Shown: positions 62,652-64,000 of the stretch, piece after piece | Numbering within the stretch: the first letter of the stretch is position 1 | Layout of the letters: each line of letters begins with the position of its first letter | From: Duganella sp. BJB476 | GTDB lineage: Bacteria; Pseudomonadota; Gammaproteobacteria; Burkholderiales; Burkholderiaceae_D | NCBI RefSeq assembly: GCF_003416895.1 | Contig: NZ_QVIO01000003.1 | Span: 124,001 to 188,000 of the forward strand | Reading direction: 5' to 3' | DNA length: 64,000 bases | Notes under the pieces: generated by a model | The model's database searches: none | What the model was told of the DNA's origin: nothing | What the model saw: only the letters and a program-made list of their open reading frames with translations | Position numbers and translations under genes: made by a program

Positions 62652-63200
62652 TCAAAATGGCGGTAAAAGTGCCGCCACGCGGGGGAAATCAGGCTTCACG
62701 GCGCACAGACGTTGCACCATGGCAGCTTTTGGCGTATCGATGACGCCGTCTTCAAAGGCCACCACCCGCAAACTGTGGGTGGCTGCCCATTCCAGCAACT
62801 CGCCGGCTTGCAGCAAAAAGGCCGGATTCGACGGTTTGCCGAACTGCGCATTGCCGTCCGCGAAGGTTTCGTAGATCAGCACGCCATTCGGCGCCAGGCT
62901 GCTCAACATGTCGGCGATTAGCGGCCGATGCAGGTAGTTTGTGACCACGATGCCGGCAAATCGATCAGGTCCGAAGGGCCAGGCGGCGCCCACCTCTTCC
63001 AGGTCGATGGTGGAAGTGGTGATTTCCGACCCGGCCGCGGCGGCCAGCGCCTCGGCATCGCGGTCCACCGCCACCACCGCATGGCCAAGCGAGGCCAGGT
63101 GGCGCGCATGGCGGCCGTTGCCGCAGGCCAGGTCCAGCACTTCGCCGCCCGGTATCAGTGGCGCGTAACGCCGCACCCAAGGGGAGATCAGTTCACTCAT
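62652..63200 (-). CDS. Class I SAM-dependent methyltransferase
   Basis: A 182-residue Rossmann methyltransferase: motif I VLDLACGNGRHARHL, acidic motif II AVVAVDRDAEAL, motif IV FAGIVVTNYLHRPLIADM and motif V-like LAPNGVLIYETFADGN with QFGKPSNPAFLL. The TehB-like layout and the tail (FEDGVIDTPKAAMVQRLCAV) are found in proteobacterial proteins beside trpS. The substrate is unknown. The ATG overlaps the trpS stop by 4 bp. Confidence 0.9.
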   Translation of the reverse strand: MSELISPWVRRYAPLIPGGEVLDLACGNGRHARHLASLGHAVVAVDRDAEALAAAAGSEITTSTIDLEEVGAAWPFGPDRFAGIVVTNYLHRPLIADMLSSLAPNGVLIYETFADGNAQFGKPSNPAFLLQAGELLEWAATHSLRVVAFEDGVIDTPKAAMVQRLCAVKPDFPRVAALLPPF

Positions 63201-64000
63201 GTGTAGGCCAGGCCCATCGCTTCGCGTACGTCGCGCATGGTTTCCAGCGCCAGCTTGCGGGCCGCGTCATTGCCGTCGGCGACGATGGCGCGCACCAGCG
63301 ACGGGTCGTCCAGGTACTGCTGGGCGCGCTCGTGCATCGGTTCCTGTTCCTTGACGATGGCGTCGATCACCGGCTGCTTGCATTCGATGCAGCCGATGCC
63401 GGCGGATTTACATCCTTTTACCACCCATTCCTGGGTATCGTTGTTGGAATACACCTGATGGAACTGCCAGACCGGGCAACGGGCCGGATCGCCGGCGTCG
63501 GTGCGGCGCACGCGGGCGGGGTCGGTCGGCATGGTGCGGATCTTCTTTTCGACCGAGGCTTTGTCCTCGCGCAGCGCGATCGAGTTGCCGTAGCTCTTGG
63601 ACATCTTGCGGCCATCCAGTCCCGGCAGGCGCGAGGCGACCGTCAGGCGGGCTTGCGGCTCGACCAGGATCAGCTTGCGGCTGCCTTCCAGATAGCCGAA
63701 CAGGCGCTCGCGGTCGCCCATCGACAGGCTCTGGGCGTCGTCCAGCATGGCCTTGGCCTGCTCCAGCGCCTCGTCCTTGCCATCCTGCTGGTATTCGGTG
63801 CGCAGTTCGTTGTAGAGCTTGGCGCGCTTGCTGCCCAGCTTCTTGACGGCGTCTTGCGCCTTTTCTTCGAAGCCTTTTTCCTTGCCGTACAAGTGATTAA
63901 AACGCCGCGCAATTTCGCGCATCATCTCGATATGCGGCACCTGGTCGTCGCCCACCGGCACCTGGCTGGCGCGATAGATCAGCACGTCGGCCGCCTGCAG
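63197..64000 (-). CDS. trpS: Tryptophanyl-tRNA synthetase (partial, 5' end outside window)
   Basis: The C-terminal 267 residues are present: LQAADVLIYRASQVPVGDDQ, the class I signature GRKMSKSYGNSI (KMSKS), and the long betaproteobacterial insertion region (RRFNHLYGKEKGFEEKAQDA). A Cys-rich piece IGCIECKQPVID follows, and the end is MRDVREAMGLAYT. It charges tRNA-Trp. The start lies beyond position 64000. Its last codons overlap the methyltransferase gene start (ATGA). Confidence 0.96.
   Translation of the reverse strand: MQAADVLIYRASQVPVGDDQVPHIEMMREIARRFNHLYGKEKGFEEKAQDAVKKLGSKRAKLYNELRTEYQQDGKDEALEQAKAMLDDAQSLSMGDRERLFGYLEGSRKLILVEPQARLTVASRLPGLDGRKMSKSYGNSIALREDKASVEKKIRTMPTDPARVRRTDAGDPARCPVWQFHQVYSNNDTQEWVVKGCKSAGIGCIECKQPVIDAIVKEQEPMHERAQQYLDDPSLVRAIVADGNDAARKLALETMRDVREAMGLAYT

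Overview
The window is a G+C-rich chromosomal segment of a betaproteobacterium, most likely Oxalobacteraceae (the Massilia/Duganella/Janthinobacterium group). The case rests on the leuC-entericidin-leuD-leuB-asd-fimV-truA-trpFBA-accD-folC-SPOR-cvpA-purF gene order, a CTGT-N8-ACAG type LexA operator, a PEP-CTERM protein, many TonB-dependent receptors and an ECF42/YCII cassette. The genus is inferred. No rRNA, tRNA, CRISPR array or insertion sequence was seen. Region 1 (1-2600): the ribosomal operon rpsF-priB-rpsR-rplI (minus strand) lies opposite lexA, which has two tandem LexA boxes. Region 2 (2655-21250, all minus strand) is the conserved biosynthetic block: a PLP sulfhydrylase/lyase-like enzyme, purF, cvpA, a SPOR protein, folC, accD, trpA, trpB, trpF, truA, fimV, asd, leuB, leuD, an entericidin-like lipoprotein and leuC. 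A BrnT/BrnA-type toxin-antitoxin pair with its own promoter and operator sits between accD and trpA. Region 3 (21494-26985): a cheZ-cheA pair whose CheA lacks a P2 domain, a universal stress protein, an orphan NarL-type response regulator and a Crp/Fnr regulator without the iron-sulfur cysteines. Region 4 (27000-36600) is an iron-linked zone. A promoter with a Fur box drives hemP, a small hypothetical gene and a DUF2325 gene. A TonB-dependent receptor converges on it. A second promoter with a near-perfect Fur box drives a five-gene operon: PepSY-type membrane protein, DUF2271 protein carrying an ApbE-type flavinylation motif, DUF4198 protein, ApbE, and a membrane-anchored FMN/FAD reductase. 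This reads as a route carrying electrons from cytosolic NAD(P)H to the periplasm. Region 5 (36693-48778) is accessory: PPOX-fold and KGG stress proteins, an aldo/keto reductase facing a LysR regulator, msrC, a GntR/UTRA regulator facing a substrate-type TonB-dependent receptor with shared half-site pairs, a VOC-YCII-YCII2-ECF42 operon with a matching ECF42-type promoter, and an exported alpha/beta hydrolase. Region 6 (48943-52602): a zinc metalloprotease ending in a dockerin module, followed in the same direction by a cohesin-like PEP-CTERM protein. The two look like a matched, surface-anchored pair. Region 7 (52959-64000): CPBP protease, mutS with an overlapping exported protein gene, slyD opposite roxA, a conserved hypothetical gene, an abundant-looking Ala/Pro lipoprotein with a long palindromic leader, and the minus-strand genes trpS (partial), a methyltransferase, dapA and bamC. 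The most interesting candidates are the Fur-controlled flavinylation operon and the cohesin/dockerin protease pair.
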